Positions 1 through 13,293 of a stretch of DNA of 64,000 nucleotides are shown here, one piece after another. Under the pieces are notes generated by a model that was given only the letters and a program-made list of their open reading frames with translations, ran no database searches and had not been told where the DNA came from. How positions within the stretch are numbered: position 1 is the first letter of the stretch; every line of letters starts with the position of its first letter. Both the position numbers and the translations under genes were made by a program. Source of the DNA: Cymbidium sinense (taxonomy: Eukaryota > Streptophyta > Magnoliopsida > Asparagales > Orchidaceae); contig CM038223.1 in the NCBI GenBank assembly GCA_021442155.1, positions 28,866,983 to 28,930,982 of the forward strand. Direction: 5' to 3'.

Positions 1-3000
1 GGTGTTTTAATTTGGAGTCATTGGGACACCATGTAGATCTTAGGGGGTACTTATTGAAGTAATCGGGTACCACGCTAAGGTATGATGTACTATCTTGAAA
101 GATGGAAACATCACTCTACAATGGACCAAATCACCCAATAAAGACTCCTAAGTCAGATGGGTCTACATATATACCAGAGATCATTCCCCTACTTTACATG
201 GAAAAGAAAAGTAAGATTTATTTTATGTTGGGCTCTTTAGTTCCCTATGGAAGCAAGCTTCCATAGTTAATTACATCTTAAGAAATATGGATTTTTAATA
301 AAACTCTCGATTAAAGTAGACAATAAATATCTCTAAAGATTTCAAAGCTAGACTATCAAAGAATTAGGTTTTTCATGAAAATCAAGTGGGAAAGTTCAAG
401 GGGAATGACTTATTCATGGATTTCAAATGAAGATAAGTAGGAAACCCTCATGATACTAGGAAGCCTAATAAGTTCTCCAATCTACTTTATAGTGAGATTT
501 TATATATTTAAAAGATAGGGTTTATTTTTATTTGAGTTGAAATCTTTTTAGAATGCTTGGGCTTATAGTTTATGGAAATGGCTAAGAAGTAAGGACTTAT
601 ACTCATAGCTTGAAGGAAATAAGTAGCCTCATATCCTAAATCTAGGATACTTTAGCATAATCTAAAAGTATGACCTAAGTCTAATTGAAAAATGGGACAT
701 AGTGGTTTACCTCCATAAGAGAGGAGAAACCCATCCCGACTCTTCTAGACTTACAACCGGCTCGAGTGGCTGCCATCTAACACCTCCTATGCAAGATAGC
801 TAAGTTGTTATATAATTAAAAAAGATACTAGAGTACTAAATTTACTCCTTAAGAGACTAAATCATGATTGACATGAACATATGACTTAGACTAAATGCAA
901 AAAATTTATAATTCTTTATATCATTTTGACATATTCATTTGGACAAAGTCTTAGGATAATTCTACCTGAATGCATGATGAAGTAAGGTTATTGGATAAAT
1001 CACCAAGAAGAGGTGTTCTCCACTACAAGGGATGCCCTCACAGGTCAAACATTCTCCTATCATGCAAATGGAGACCCACCTTATTCAAGAGTGAAACAAG
1101 ATGATATACATGATTGTTGTCACATACATTATTCAACTAAGGGGTTATTAAATCTTTTAATTATCTTCATTATAATCTAAGCTTTGAGGTGAGGTTATGA
1201 GTTACATTTAAAATTTAATCATGAGTTGTTAGTGAGAGTAGAAAAATTAATTTTTTATCCTAAGGAGCCTACTGCATCCAGGCCACACATTCAATCATCA
1301 AGCTTTAAGAAACCTATGAAAAACATGACATTGCTATTGCTCAAGTTAAACACAACAATCAAGCATTCATGAAATTTTGTAAAATAATAAGAGGCTGATA
1401 TGTTCAGGTACAGCCGTACACCCCATAACATAAAAAAAGTTGGGTAGTTGAGCTCTACCCTTATACAACCCAAATTATAAAAGAATATTACAATTAATTG
1501 AATGAATGATATAGGGGTCTTCATGCTTTATCTTTATTTCCTTCTTTTGATTTGATTTTGTTCTAGGCTTCACAGAGCCTCCTGACTTTTCCTTCTAGCC
1601 ACTACTCATCCTTAACCCCATAGCACTAAGCCTAATTTGTAATGCAAACTTACATGTTTATGGAAAATAAAATCTAACTACACCTAAAAAATAGATGTTA
1701 GCTAAACAACCATACACATCGAGCATTTATATTTTATAAATTTGGACTTAGCACCCTACACATGGGTTACTAAGTCTACCTATCCTCATGTGGATTATAC
1801 AAAAAGGTGATGAGCATTTATATTTAATTATTATTTACCATAATCCCATACATAAAATATCATTAGGTGAATTACGGCCTAACATCCAGTCTACACATAA
1901 GTAATCCTAACATCTAGTCTAAAACATTACAATACAAAATAAAACACAACATCATAACATACACCGTCCTAACTTAGAGCTAGAAGTGGTGACTTAGTAT
2001 TCTAATGTGCATGCTTAAACTTAGTGTGGTTTGTCTTACTAGGCTTTAAGATTATGATCATCTAAGTTTGGAATTATTCAAGTTAGACATTAGGGGAGGT
2101 TTCTCTTCAAGTGATTTAAAGGTTTGGTTAGTTTTAATTGGTACTTTTCTTTTATTTCACTTAATATTTACTTAGCATCTAATTATTATAAAGAGAGGAA
2201 AGAGTTTCGACCCTCTTCATCCCTACCCTAAGTTATTTTCTAAAGACCTAGTATTATGATTTTTGATTTATTTTAGTGAATGATGTATTAAACATTTTAT
2301 TAATCCTAGGTTTGGGTTAATCTTAAAGAATCATATTCAAAATGAAAGGCATCTTAAGATTTATGAGATCGAATTACAATCACATGGATAATGTCAACTC
2401 ATTCCTTTTTATCATAAATAGCATGCATATGATATTGAACTTAACATACTTATACATGCAATATGTCTATGCATATTTTTGGCACACTTGAATGATGACT
2501 AATGCATGTATTTTAATAGAGATTATAAGTACACATATGAATGAGATTTAAGCAAGTACGTGATATTGTTAAACCAAGGAAGTGAGGTAATCTAAGACCT
2601 CCTTGGAGCTACTTAAAGACCCATGTTCCCGTGATGTCCAGACTATATACTTTCTAACTTAAATACATATAAATGTATACATAAACATAAGAATGGCAAT
2701 CATGAAAATTGAACAATTTTAAATGTTTATATATAACAAATGTATAATATATAGAATATTATACCAATTCAATTTTAAACTTCATATTAATTTTATAATT
2801 TTGAAAATAATTTGAGATTTATTAGTGATAATAGATTAACATGTAATATTAATCAACATATTTACATATATAATCATATTCATTAATTATTTTATTTGGA
2901 ATTAGATTACAACACATGTAATACAAATCATATTCAATTTATAATGATTGAAATGGAATAATTAAACATTACCACATGATACATTCAACCACATTAATTC

Positions 3001-3448
3001 CTAAGGACAATCAAGTAAAATTCCTTGTGACCAACCAAAGTTACTATGAAGTTTAATTTTTGGATTTAAATTATTAAAACATAAAGAGAAGAAATGATAT
3101 TTACTGTTTTACCCCATCCCATGTTGGTGACTTAATGTGTTTAAGAAAAATTGACTAAATAAGTTTTATGGATTGATTAAGTTCAAATCATTAAGTAATT
3201 TATTTAATTTCCCTTCCCTAAGTCTCTTTAATTTAATTAACTAATTAATCATGAACCTTTAATGATATGCCAATGAGGAATTAAAATTTTTAATTCTCTT
3301 AAAGGACTTAATGCAAATAAGCTCATGCTTATGAGTTAATTAGATTAAGGAAAGAAATAAGATAAGTACTCTTATGGTTTTCCCACACCCATGGGTTAAC
3401 CATGAATTTCCTTAAGACTATTTATGTTTTCAAACACATAAACGGAAC
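1..3448 (-). repeat. Giant LTR M1, 3' half (minus orientation)
   Basis: Read on the minus strand, this stretch matches the 3' half of the LTR found at about 7250-11073 and 28880-32323, though clearly more diverged. Shared landmarks include the block around 750-1060 (tracts near 10140-10300 in the 5' LTR), the block around 1860-2060 (near 8930-9070) and the terminal GTGTTTTA at position 1, the reverse complement of the LTR end TAAAACACCACA. The window therefore opens about three bases inside the LTR terminus. Homology stops at 3448, where element AB begins, and resumes at 32324. The small ORFs here are short, not conserved between copies, and are not genes. Confidence 0.85.
3444..3448. repeat. 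Target-site duplication, left copy (GGAAC)
   Basis: GGAAC lies immediately before the 5' LTR start (TATTGACC at 3449). The same five bases follow the 3' LTR end (ACCACA at 32323). Five bases is the usual Ty3/gypsy duplication length, and the flanks on both sides belong to the same older LTR. Confidence 0.9.
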
Positions 3449-6400
3449 TATTGACCTCACTTTCGGAGTGAGCTTTCAACTTCTTCATCTCAAACATAGG
3501 ACTCCACTAAACACTAAGAGTTCCTTAGTCTTAAGACACTTCTAGTGATTAGGTGACCACTTAACCTAACCCTAGAGACTTAGAAGAATTAGCCATAGGA
3601 ATAGGTTATGCCTTAAGGGTATTAGGAGGACTTGCCTACCCCATAGCTTGAACCCAATCCTTGCTCTCTTCTTTCAAACCAAACTTCAAATTCAAATCCC
3701 AAATCAATTCCAACTCAAATGATTTTCTCAAATCATAAATCAATTCCAAAACTCAAATCTTAAATTAATTCCAACTTAATTGGTTTTCTCAAATCTTAAA
3801 TCAAATCCAAAACCTTTTTTAAGCCCTTTGATTTCATCTTATGGACTCATCTCAAATCAAATCTTAAATCAATTCTAAATCAATTGATTTTCTCAAATCA
3901 TAAATCAATTCCAAAATTAAAGTCATGAATCAATTCCAAATGATTGAAACCCATGATCAATTCCAAATCCAAAATTTATCCTAAGCCCTTTTGATTTCAT
4001 CTTATGGACTTAGCTCAAATCAAATCCAAATCACTCCAAACTAAAAAGATTTTCTCATAACCCATTTATATTCTCATTTATATTCACAAATATAAATGAA
4101 ATATAAATTCAATAACCAAAAGTAAATTCAAAACTCAAGTCCAAATCCAACATAAATCCAACCTATATCCTTTAAGCCAATTTCTTGGACTTAGCCAAAT
4201 CATTCTCAAATCAATCCAAAGCCCTTGGATTTTCTCTTCAAATAATCACTTCTTCAATCACATACCCAAATATAAATATAAACTTCAATCATCAAACCAA
4301 AATCAAACTAACCCAAATCAAACCCATGTTCATCCTTTGAACTTAAAATTATTAAATGAACCAAAACCCATTTGACACCAAATCACTTGCAATTGGCTTT
4401 ATATTTCCATCAAAAGTCCATATGTGAGTTCTGCCAAACTTGAATCAAGCCTTGATCAAGGCAATTAACCCACTTAGGTTCACTTGACCCAAAGTGACCT
4501 AAGGACCATTTTGAGCAAATTCTAATTCAACCTAAATTGGATTGAACTATGCCCATCTAAGTCTCACATTGTGAGCAACAATCATCCTAGGATGATCAAT
4601 CACTCAAATTAGGTCAAACTATGTCATACCTAGCCTTTGGACAAGTCAACATTTAGCTCAAATGAAACCCATACTAGCCAAAATCCACCATATGCCAAAT
4701 TGATTGAAACCATTGATCTAAACCAATTCATAATCAATGATTGAACTTAACCAAGCCATCAATTGAGCCAAACAAAGCCTAATTGGGCACTTGACCTAAG
4801 TAGACCCAAGTTGACCTAAAAATTCAAAATGGGTCAAATCTTGATCTAAACCAAATTGATTGCAACCAATGGGTCAAATTCATTTTAAATTGATTGTTGA
4901 ATTTGACCAAAGCTTCAATTGGCCAACTAGACCCAACCAAGCCCAATTGACCATGAACCCAACTTTACCTAAAAGTTCAAATCAACTTGAAATCAAACTA
5001 AACCAAAATTGATGAAAACAAAAGCTTGCAATACCTTTCAAATGATCAACCAAGCCTAAACCAACCCATGACCTACCTAATTGAGTCAAATGGGTCAAAT
5101 TGGTCAACATGATCCATTTGACCTAAATGAACCTAAATGAACCAAAACTGAATATAAACCAAATTGAACCAAACCAATGATACCCATAGACTCCAAATGA
5201 TCATCTGAACATGACTTAACCCATGGTTTGACCCAATTTGACCAATTGGTCAACCTAACCCAATTTGACCCAACTTGACTTGAATGGGTCAAATTGAATC
5301 AATTCAAATTAAATGAACTCCAAATCACTTAAAATTTGGTTCAACCCATTTTTGAATCATTTCAAACCTGCCCAATTCAAAATCATAGCCAAATGTCCAT
5401 TTTACCCTTAGGTCAATTGGTATCCTATGACCAAATTCACTTAAAATTTCATCATTTCTTTCTCAAGGCCACTTGGCATCCTCCTAGTGGTCCACATGGG
5501 CACCAAGGGAGGTGGTTAACATGACCCAATGATCTTGAGTTAGCCATGACTTAAGCCAAGGACAAACCATGCCCTTTAATGGAAATTGAACACTTAGATC
5601 ACCTAATGCACTCACCTAGCACATGGGCATCTACTCTCCTTCCCTCCACTAGCTAAAATGACTCACATGGGATGGTTGGCAGCCCAAATCTATCAACCAA
5701 TCTCAACCATTAATAATAAACAACAAAATGACTCTTCACCATCTGATCCAAGGAGGGGGAGATATACTCCCCCTCATTCCTAGTCAAACCATAAGCATTG
5801 ATTTTGATATAGGCAAGGAGGTTGAAACGAAGCTTCTCCAAGCCTTTGCAAGCCATTCTTGAGCTCCACCATTTCTCCTACTTAGTTTTGCTCAAAGTTG
5901 AAATAGGGGACGTCAATCCAAATCCCAACTCACTCAATTCTCCACCAAAACTAAATTAATCTTGCACACACCATCAGTGGACCTCGTCACGCTCAACTAA
6001 GCTATTTCCCAAGTCTCCAAGCCATGGGAAGCATCACCTTGATCAAGGCCGATCACCAATGAAGGGGAGCTTGGTCAACTGAACCATTCACTTCAAATCA
6101 AGATCCAATACCTTCAACAAGGCTTCATCTCTACTAAACGAATCTACCTCCTCTATTGGAAGCACTAGTGATAGCCTCCGATGATGTAATTGCTTAAAAC
6201 TATAGCCTTAGGAAATTTTGCTTGGTCTTTTTTGAAGAAAAGTGTCATCCCTTGAGATCTTGACCATTGGATGTACATCCCCCTTCCTTCTGAAGGTGTG
6301 GGATCATTTTGATCCCAATCTTAGCTCAGGTAGGCTCGAATTGACCGGGGAGAGACCAATGGTGTTCGTCTCTCATCGCTCGCGAAGCAGAAGGATCACA

Positions 6401-9400
6401 CACCGTCTATTTCACGTGTTTGGAATAGACGGCTGTGATTAGATCACAGTAGATCCCATCTAATTTAAGCCAAAATTGTGAGTTTAATCTCGGCCATTCT
6501 ATCTTAGATCGAATGGCCTGTAGAGAAAATGCATTCGCCGTCAGCTGACTCAGCACACTGTGTAATAACTTAAATAACCTATCCCATAGCGCCATGTGGA
6601 AAGCACACCGCCTCAGCCTCCACATGGCCCGATGGGATTAGGGGTTCAATTAGCTCTAATTAATCTGATTTTAATGATGAAACTTCCTAAATTCACAACT
6701 AATTCTAGAAAAATCTAAAAAATGCAAACTCAGGCTCATTTTAAAGATAATTCGAAGGAGAATAATTTAAAACTAAAATCAATTGATTTTTAAAAGTACT
6801 TTTCACTCAATTTAGGTTTTATTGGAAATCTAAATAGGCTAATTACTCCTTAATTATTTCAACAATTAATTCTAAACTCCTAAGATTGATTAGTGGGATG
6901 ACCTCTGCCTCCCATGATTTTCTTGGAATTTATTATTGGATTGATTAGGGGAATTGCTTATTTCATCCTTAATCTCTCTTAATTAATTAAATGATTAATT
7001 AACATATTAAATAGTAATAAATTCATTAATTAAGCTTACTAATCATCATGAAACAGTGAATGGACTTAGGGAATGAAATTAGGATTTCTTTTCCAATCTT
7101 TTCCCCTAAGTTTATTTCATTTGGATAAACACTCAATTAATGTGCAAATTAATTAATGGCTTACTCACTTCATTAACTAATTCAATTAATCAAATTCAAA
7201 ACCAAATTATTCCATAAGAACTTAATCATCCAATTCTTGGGTAGATTCTTAGGTGTTCAAAAACCTAATAGAACTTCAAAGGAAATTATAATCAAACTAC
7301 ATGTGTAGAATGATTATGAAAGTACTTAATTAAACCCTTTAGCTTAATTAATCAATAATTATGAGCCAATTGCATTAGGCTCCTTTATTTCTTAGGTACA
7401 TTGCTGATTTAAATTCTATGTGATTGCATATCATATGTTGGCCCATAATTACTTATTTAATTATGATAAAGCGGTGTAGGTAAGGGGTAATTAATGGATT
7501 TAATTCATACCTTAACCTAAACAAAATATAAAATCAACGTAATTGTTCTAAAATTATACTAAACCAATTCATAGGTGGGGAAATGGGTTAGGACTAGCAA
7601 ACTCTTTTCACATTTCCTAAGTCAAATCAAATTCACAAATAAAAATCTCCTTAAAGAATTTTGATTCATTTTAAATGATCTTATTTTATAAGATTATCTT
7701 TAGGAATTAATTAGGGTGAATGAAGTCATATGCTTACATTCCTTTATTTCTTTACAAGCATTCTAAATATTGTTTGCCATATGAAATCATGCATTCATTT
7801 CTTTTGAAAAATCAATTAAATAAAATGTTTCCTTTTATGTTAAATTGCATGTGTTGGCTAAAATTAAGAATATGAGTGGATATTATTACTATTAAACCAA
7901 AAATTATTTTTAAAACCTATAAATCAATGATTATGAATGAAGTGATGCTACTTATAAATGCCTATAAGATTGCATGTGATTATAGCGTAAGATGTGTTTT
8001 ATCTTGAAGTTCTATTCTCTTAACAAAGATTTGAATAGGATTTGGAAAGTGTATAGTTCATTTCAAAAGAACAAAATACTTTCTTAAATCTATTCCTATG
8101 CATTTCTATGTTTTGACTTAAGAAGGATCTTCACATTTACACATAAATTATACAATCAAATCAAACAAAAAAAATCTTTTGCATGATTTTTCATCCATTT
8201 ATTACTTTTTGTACATCTACATGTATTTAAGAAAAGTGGTTTATTAGTCTTGACATCCCGAAACTATGAGGCTTTAAGTAGCCCTAAGTAGGTTTTGTAC
8301 TTTACACCCCTGATGTAGAAAAGAATGGTGTTGTGCTCACTTATGTCTTTTATACATGTGGATGTGCATTATGTTAATGGATGAAGAATCCTTCTTTTCT
8401 ACATAATAAAGATATGCATTCATGGAATATCCAAATTTTCAAATCATATCTCTTAGCATTCATCATCAAAGTGTGCTAAAATTAGCTTTGCATGTATAAG
8501 TATTCTTAGGATTATTCAGATGTATGGTATACATGGTGGAAAGAAATAAATGGGTGTGTGTTATGTGGTAGTAATCCATCTTAACTAATCCTAAGATTCC
8601 TTTCTTATTAAGTGGGGTTATTTAGAGCAAATCTAAGCTTATGGCTAATTAAAACACATAATAAAATATTCACTAAAAAAAATTCAGTAATCAACTTACC
8701 TTAGAAATGTTTTAAGGTAGGGATGAAAGAGAAGTTCTCTTCTCATTTCTACTCTTCACAACATTTAGTAAATAAGTGGGGGTTCATTCAAACCAAATCA
8801 AATCATCAAACAAAATTGATAAATCAACTAAATCACTTGAAATGAACCAACCCTCTAAATTGAATCTTTCACACTTAGAAAATTTCAACCTTAAATACTG
8901 GCTAAGACATGCCACACAAGCCTTAAATGGCACACACATTAGGCTAATTCACCATTTCTAGCTTTGTGTTAGGGCAGTGCATGGTTTGATGCCTAATTTT
9001 ATTTAGTGATGTGATCTTTTAGACTGGATGTTATGGTGCATGTGCGTATACTAGATGATATGGTAATCTTATCCTAATCATGTTTTCTATAGGGGTTGTG
9101 CTTAAGGGGTGTTGTAATAAAAATATGAATGCTTTTGTTGTGCAAGTTGCTTATGTCCCAAAGCATAACCCAAATTAGGACATGTGGACTTGGTTACCAA
9201 TGTGTGGGGTACTAAGTCCAAATTATTCATATAATTGCTTGGGTTGTGTGGTATGTTTAGCTAATCTCTATTTTGCAGGTTTAGTTAGATTTATCTTTTC
9301 CATTTTGATGTAAATTTTCCAATTAAGATTTGGAATGAATGTTATGGGGGATTAGGATAAACATTGGTTATAAGACTATGTCTTATATACCATGTGAAGC

Positions 9401-11073
9401 ATTAGAGAAAACTACATCCTAAGTCAAACCAATAGAAAGAAAGAAATGAGGAAAGAAAAAAAATGAAGAAAAGAAGAAATGAAGAATGAAGAATTAAGAC
9501 CCCCATAACATGAATTCCTTCTAATTGTAATTATTAATTTGTAATCCGAGTTGTATAAAGGTAGAGCTTGGCTACCCACATTTCTTTTCAAGTTGTGCGG
9601 CGGTACCCGACCGTACCAGCCATTTATCCTTTTGCACTAATTTTATATATTGATTGATGTTTTATTTATGACTGCGCAATTAGGATGGCATGATTTTCCT
9701 AATTTCTTAATTGCTTGATGGTTGTCAAATGGCCTAGATGTGATTAGACTTTTAAGGAAAAATAATTTTTCTATCCATTTAATCAACTCAAAATTAAATT
9801 AAATCTCATAACATCACTTAAAGCCTAGGACATAAATTAAGACAATAAAAGATTTAACAACCCCTTATTTGGATGTTATATGCCTCACATCATGCATAAA
9901 ATCATATTATCTCACTCTTGCCAATGGAGGGCTTCCACCTTTGCTAGAGAAAATGGCTTGACCTTTGAGAGCCATGGTGGAAACATACCTCCTTCTTTTT
10001 GATTTTGGCCAATAACCAATTTCTCATGCATTAGGCATTTGAAATCCCATAGCTTGTGTCAAGTAAAAATGTCCAAAAATTAAAATAATACTTAACAAAA
10101 TTTGTATTAGATTTAAGGCATGAGTTCATGCCATTCATGATCTAGTCTCTTAGGGAGTGAGTTTAAGGACTTAGTCTCCTTTTGAAATAAACAATAGCTT
10201 AGCCATCTTGCAATGCATAAGACTTGCCTACATGTATTTAAAATCATAGGAGGAGTTAGTTGGCAGCAACTCTAGGCGGTTGTAAGTCTAATAATCAGGT
10301 TGTTTATTCTCTCTTGTCGAGGTAAACCATATACCCATTTTTGCCTTAGATTTAGGTCTTTCTTTGGCCCTGGCCAAAGCTCTCTAGATTTAGGATCCGA
10401 GATTGTTGTTTCCCTTTGTGGGCTACAAGTATAAATTCTCGCCTCTTAGGCATTTTCATAATCTATGTTGTGGAATTATAAGCCCTAAATTTCTAATAAA
10501 AATTCAACTCAAATATATAATTCTCCTTAATTTCAAAAGTATAAAGCCCAACCATAGGATAGTTTGGGATGCTCGCTAGGTTTCTTAGCATCATGAGCAT
10601 CCCCTACTCATCTCCCTTTGGTTTCAATAATAACTCTCTCCTCTTGATCAATCCCACTTGATTTTCCAAAAATAACCAATTTGTTGATTGTCCTATCTTT
10701 GAAATCCTTGGAGACAATGATCATTTACCATAATCGAGAGTATTCTTAAGGAATCTCATTACTTAGGATGTAAGTAACTATGGGAGCTTGCCTCCATAGG
10801 GAACTTAACGAACCTGGTTTAAATAAACCCTGCTTTTCTTCTCCATGTAAAGTAGGGGAAAGATCTCTGGTACATTTGAAGACCCATCATGCCTTAGGAG
10901 TCCTTATTAGGTGATTAGGTCCATTATAGGGTAGTGACTTCTATCTCTCGAGATAGTACACTATTCCTTGATGTCATACTTGATCACCCTAATGAGTACA
11001 TCTGTGGATCTATGTGGTGTCCCCTAATACACTTAATAATAATCCAAACATCAAATAAAAATAAAACACCACA
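3449..11073 (+). repeat. 5' LTR of element AB (7.6 kb)
   Basis: It is a direct repeat of 25239-32323 and shares both exact ends (TATTGACCTCAC and AAACACCACA). At 7,625 bp it is far longer than a typical plant gypsy LTR. It is 540 bp longer than its partner, mostly because of about 350 bp present near 9245-9600 and about 160 bp near 3840-4005, where AAGCCCTTTGATTT-type sequence is duplicated. The first half is rich in TTGAC/GTCAA words, 5720-6650 is less AT-rich, and the rest is AT-rich. The small ORFs inside are not conserved between copies. Confidence 0.9.
4430..5560. promoter_or_regulatory. Dense TTGAC/GTCAA (W-box-core) tract in the LTR
   Basis: TTGACC, TTGACT and their reverse complement GGTCAA recur more than twenty times in about 1.1 kb, for example near 4484, 4791, 4811, 4911, 4947, 5085-5105, 5117, 5229, 5239, 5266 and 5285. 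The same tract occurs in the 3' LTR (about 26080-27010) and in M1 (about 34120-35250). TTGACY is the known core of the plant WRKY-binding W box. Regulatory function is inference; decay of a simple tandem repeat could also produce the pattern. Confidence 0.35.
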
Positions 11074-11078
11074 GATTT

Positions 11079-11100
11079 TTCTAGCGACTTCTCTATGGAG
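11079..11100 (+). other. Primer-binding-site-like sequence
   Basis: Six to eight bases after the 5' LTR end lies TAGCGACTTCTCTATGG. It resembles the TGGCGACTCC-type site described for Ogre/Tat elements, where tRNA-Arg is the proposed primer. Several substitutions separate it from that form, as expected for a decayed copy. The position just 3' of the LTR is what supports the call. Confidence 0.6.
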
Positions 11101-11589
11101 GGTTCCTCTCTCCAGCTTTGGTAAATGATCGTTGTCTCCAAGTATCGATAGTGGATTTGTATCTCATATGAGTCCAAGGCTATCCTTCTTTCTAGTTGGC
11201 ACTTGGTTTAGTTCATTCTTAAGTTAAGCTAGCTAACATACTTTAGGTTTTAGGACCTCATTCCATGTAGGCCTTAAAACCCCTGTTGGGTCCCCCAATA
11301 GGTGAAATAAAATTTTAATCAAAAGAAATGAATAAAAACTTTGTTGAACTTCCTTAAAATTTCTATGGTAAGGTAAGGTTCATTCCACAAATAAGAAAAA
11401 ATAAATCCTTCATAAAAATATCACTTTTCAAAAGCACTTTTTCAAAATTCACATAACAAAATATTTGCACAAAAATTTTCACAAAATATATATAACTCAA
11501 CCCCATCTAACAATCCTTATGATTATTATATATAGGTTCTTTTTAAAAACAAAATAAAAATCATCTTTCAAAAATCATGTATGAGCATC
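11101..11589 (+). other. Noncoding leader before the hairpin array
   Basis: This AT-rich stretch lies between the primer site and the first hairpin repeat. It includes a short C/G-containing segment (about 11278-11302, with CCCCTGTTGGG and TCCCCCAATAGGTG). I see no conserved coding frame. It is presumably untranslated leader of the element RNA. Confidence 0.5.
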
Positions 11590-13150
11590 CCCACACAATA
11601 TACCCCAAGTTTATTGAATGAAGATTTCATTTCCAAACTAAATCAAAACTCACCTTTCAAAAAGCACATATGAAAATACTCATTCAATATACCCCAAATT
11701 TATTGAATGAAGATTTCATTTCCAAATAAATAAAAAAAATCATCTTTCAAAAAGCACATATGAACATCCTCATTCAATATACCCAAATTTATTGAATGGA
11801 GATTTCATTTCAAAAAAAAGATCAAAATCATCTTTCAAAAAGCACATATGGACATCCCCATTCAATATACCCAAATTTATTCAATGAAGATTTCATTTCC
11901 AAATAAAATCAAAATCATCTTTAAAAAAAGTACATATTTGAAAATGAGAATCCTCATTCAATATAATCAAATTTATTAAATGAAGATTTCATTTCCAAAT
12001 AAAAATATGTCAAAAAAATTGAAACTCCATTCAATATATATATCTCACATATGTTGAAGTTGGAGTTTCTTCCTCTTCAAAAGGTACAAATTTGAAGATA
12101 AACCTCTTCATTCAATATATCCAAATTTCTTGAATGGAGGTTTCATTTTCAAACAAAATCACACCATTTTAAACTCTATTTAACCCATTCCACATGTGTT
12201 AAGTTTGAATTTCCTTCTTTTCAAAAACCAAGAATCACACACAAAAATTTCATCTTAGAAAACTAATATATGATTGACTTCCATTTTACATACCCAAATT
12301 GGTTAAATGGAAATCTCCATTGCAAAAAGTCATGAAAATCAAAATATATTGGAATTTCATTTGACATACTCGAATTTGTCAAATGAGAGTTTCATTTTTC
12401 AAAAAAAATAAAATTGAAAATAAATTGGAGTCTATTTAACATACCATATTTGTTAAATAAAACCTTTTTTAAAAAAATAACATGCATCAAAATCAAAAAT
12501 CAAACACATTTTGAACTTTATTTAACATACTTAAATTTGCTAAGTAAAGATCACATTTTCAAAACATCAAAATCAAACACATTAAAAAAAAAAATTCAAA
12601 CACAATTTGGACTTTATTTAGCATACCCAAATTTGCTAAAGTAAAGATCCCATTTTCAAAAATTAAAAAAAAATCAAACACATTTTGGACTTTATTTAGC
12701 ATACCCAAATTTCCTAAAGTAAATATCCCTTTTTCAAAAAAACAAAAAACAAAAATCAAATACATTTCAACTTTATTTAGCATACCCAAATTTGCTAAGT
12801 AAAGATCCTATTTTCAAAAATCAAAACCTAAACACCTGTAGGCCTTTATTTAGCATACCCAAATTTGCTAAGTAAAGATCCCATTCACACATGATACACA
12901 TCATGGGAAAACAAGCAAAAGAAGAAAATTATTTTCAAACAACTCATTTAGCATACCCAAATTTGCTAAATGAGCAATCCCAAACAAAATCAATTGACCC
13001 TCTATTTTAACATACTCAAATTTGTTAAATAAAGGGTCACTAAATATAAAAATCAAATTCAAATATGAACCAATGGAAGCATCAAGAACCTCTTCAAAAT
13101 AATTGAACCCATTTTCAACATACACAAATTTGTTGAAAGTGGAATCTAAA
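11590..13150 (+). repeat. Tandem hairpin array in the leader of AB
   Basis: About twenty units of roughly 60-110 bp each hold an inverted repeat around a near-constant ten-base loop, TACCCAAATT or a close variant. Well-preserved examples are 11680-11689/11701-11710 (TCATTCAATA), 12357-12366/12377-12386 (TCATTTGACA), 12433-12441/12451-12459 (TATTTAACA), 12617-12623/12634-12640 (TTTAGCA), 12943-12953/12964-12974 (CTCATTTAGCA) and 13109-13120/13131-13142 (ending TTTCAACA). The arms differ between units but remain complementary within each. Other units carry one or two mismatches. Between hairpins lie A-rich spacers such as ATCAAAATCATC. The short ORFs here are by-products. Confidence 0.85.
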
Positions 13151-13293
13151 CTTAAAATCTCTTCTCTAATTCATTCAAAATCTCTCTCATAAATTTAATT
13201 AGCCCCACTTAAAATATTCAAATTGTTGAGTGTTGGTTCAAATTCTAAATTAAATTCAAAAAGTCAACATAATACTAAAATAGAAAATCTGAT

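Noticed and set aside
12414..13125. Several Phe/Leu/Asn-rich ORFs (MGMLNKV..., MKINWSL...)
   Set aside because: They read through the hairpin repeats. The periodic residues follow the DNA repeat, and the unit lengths are not multiples of three.
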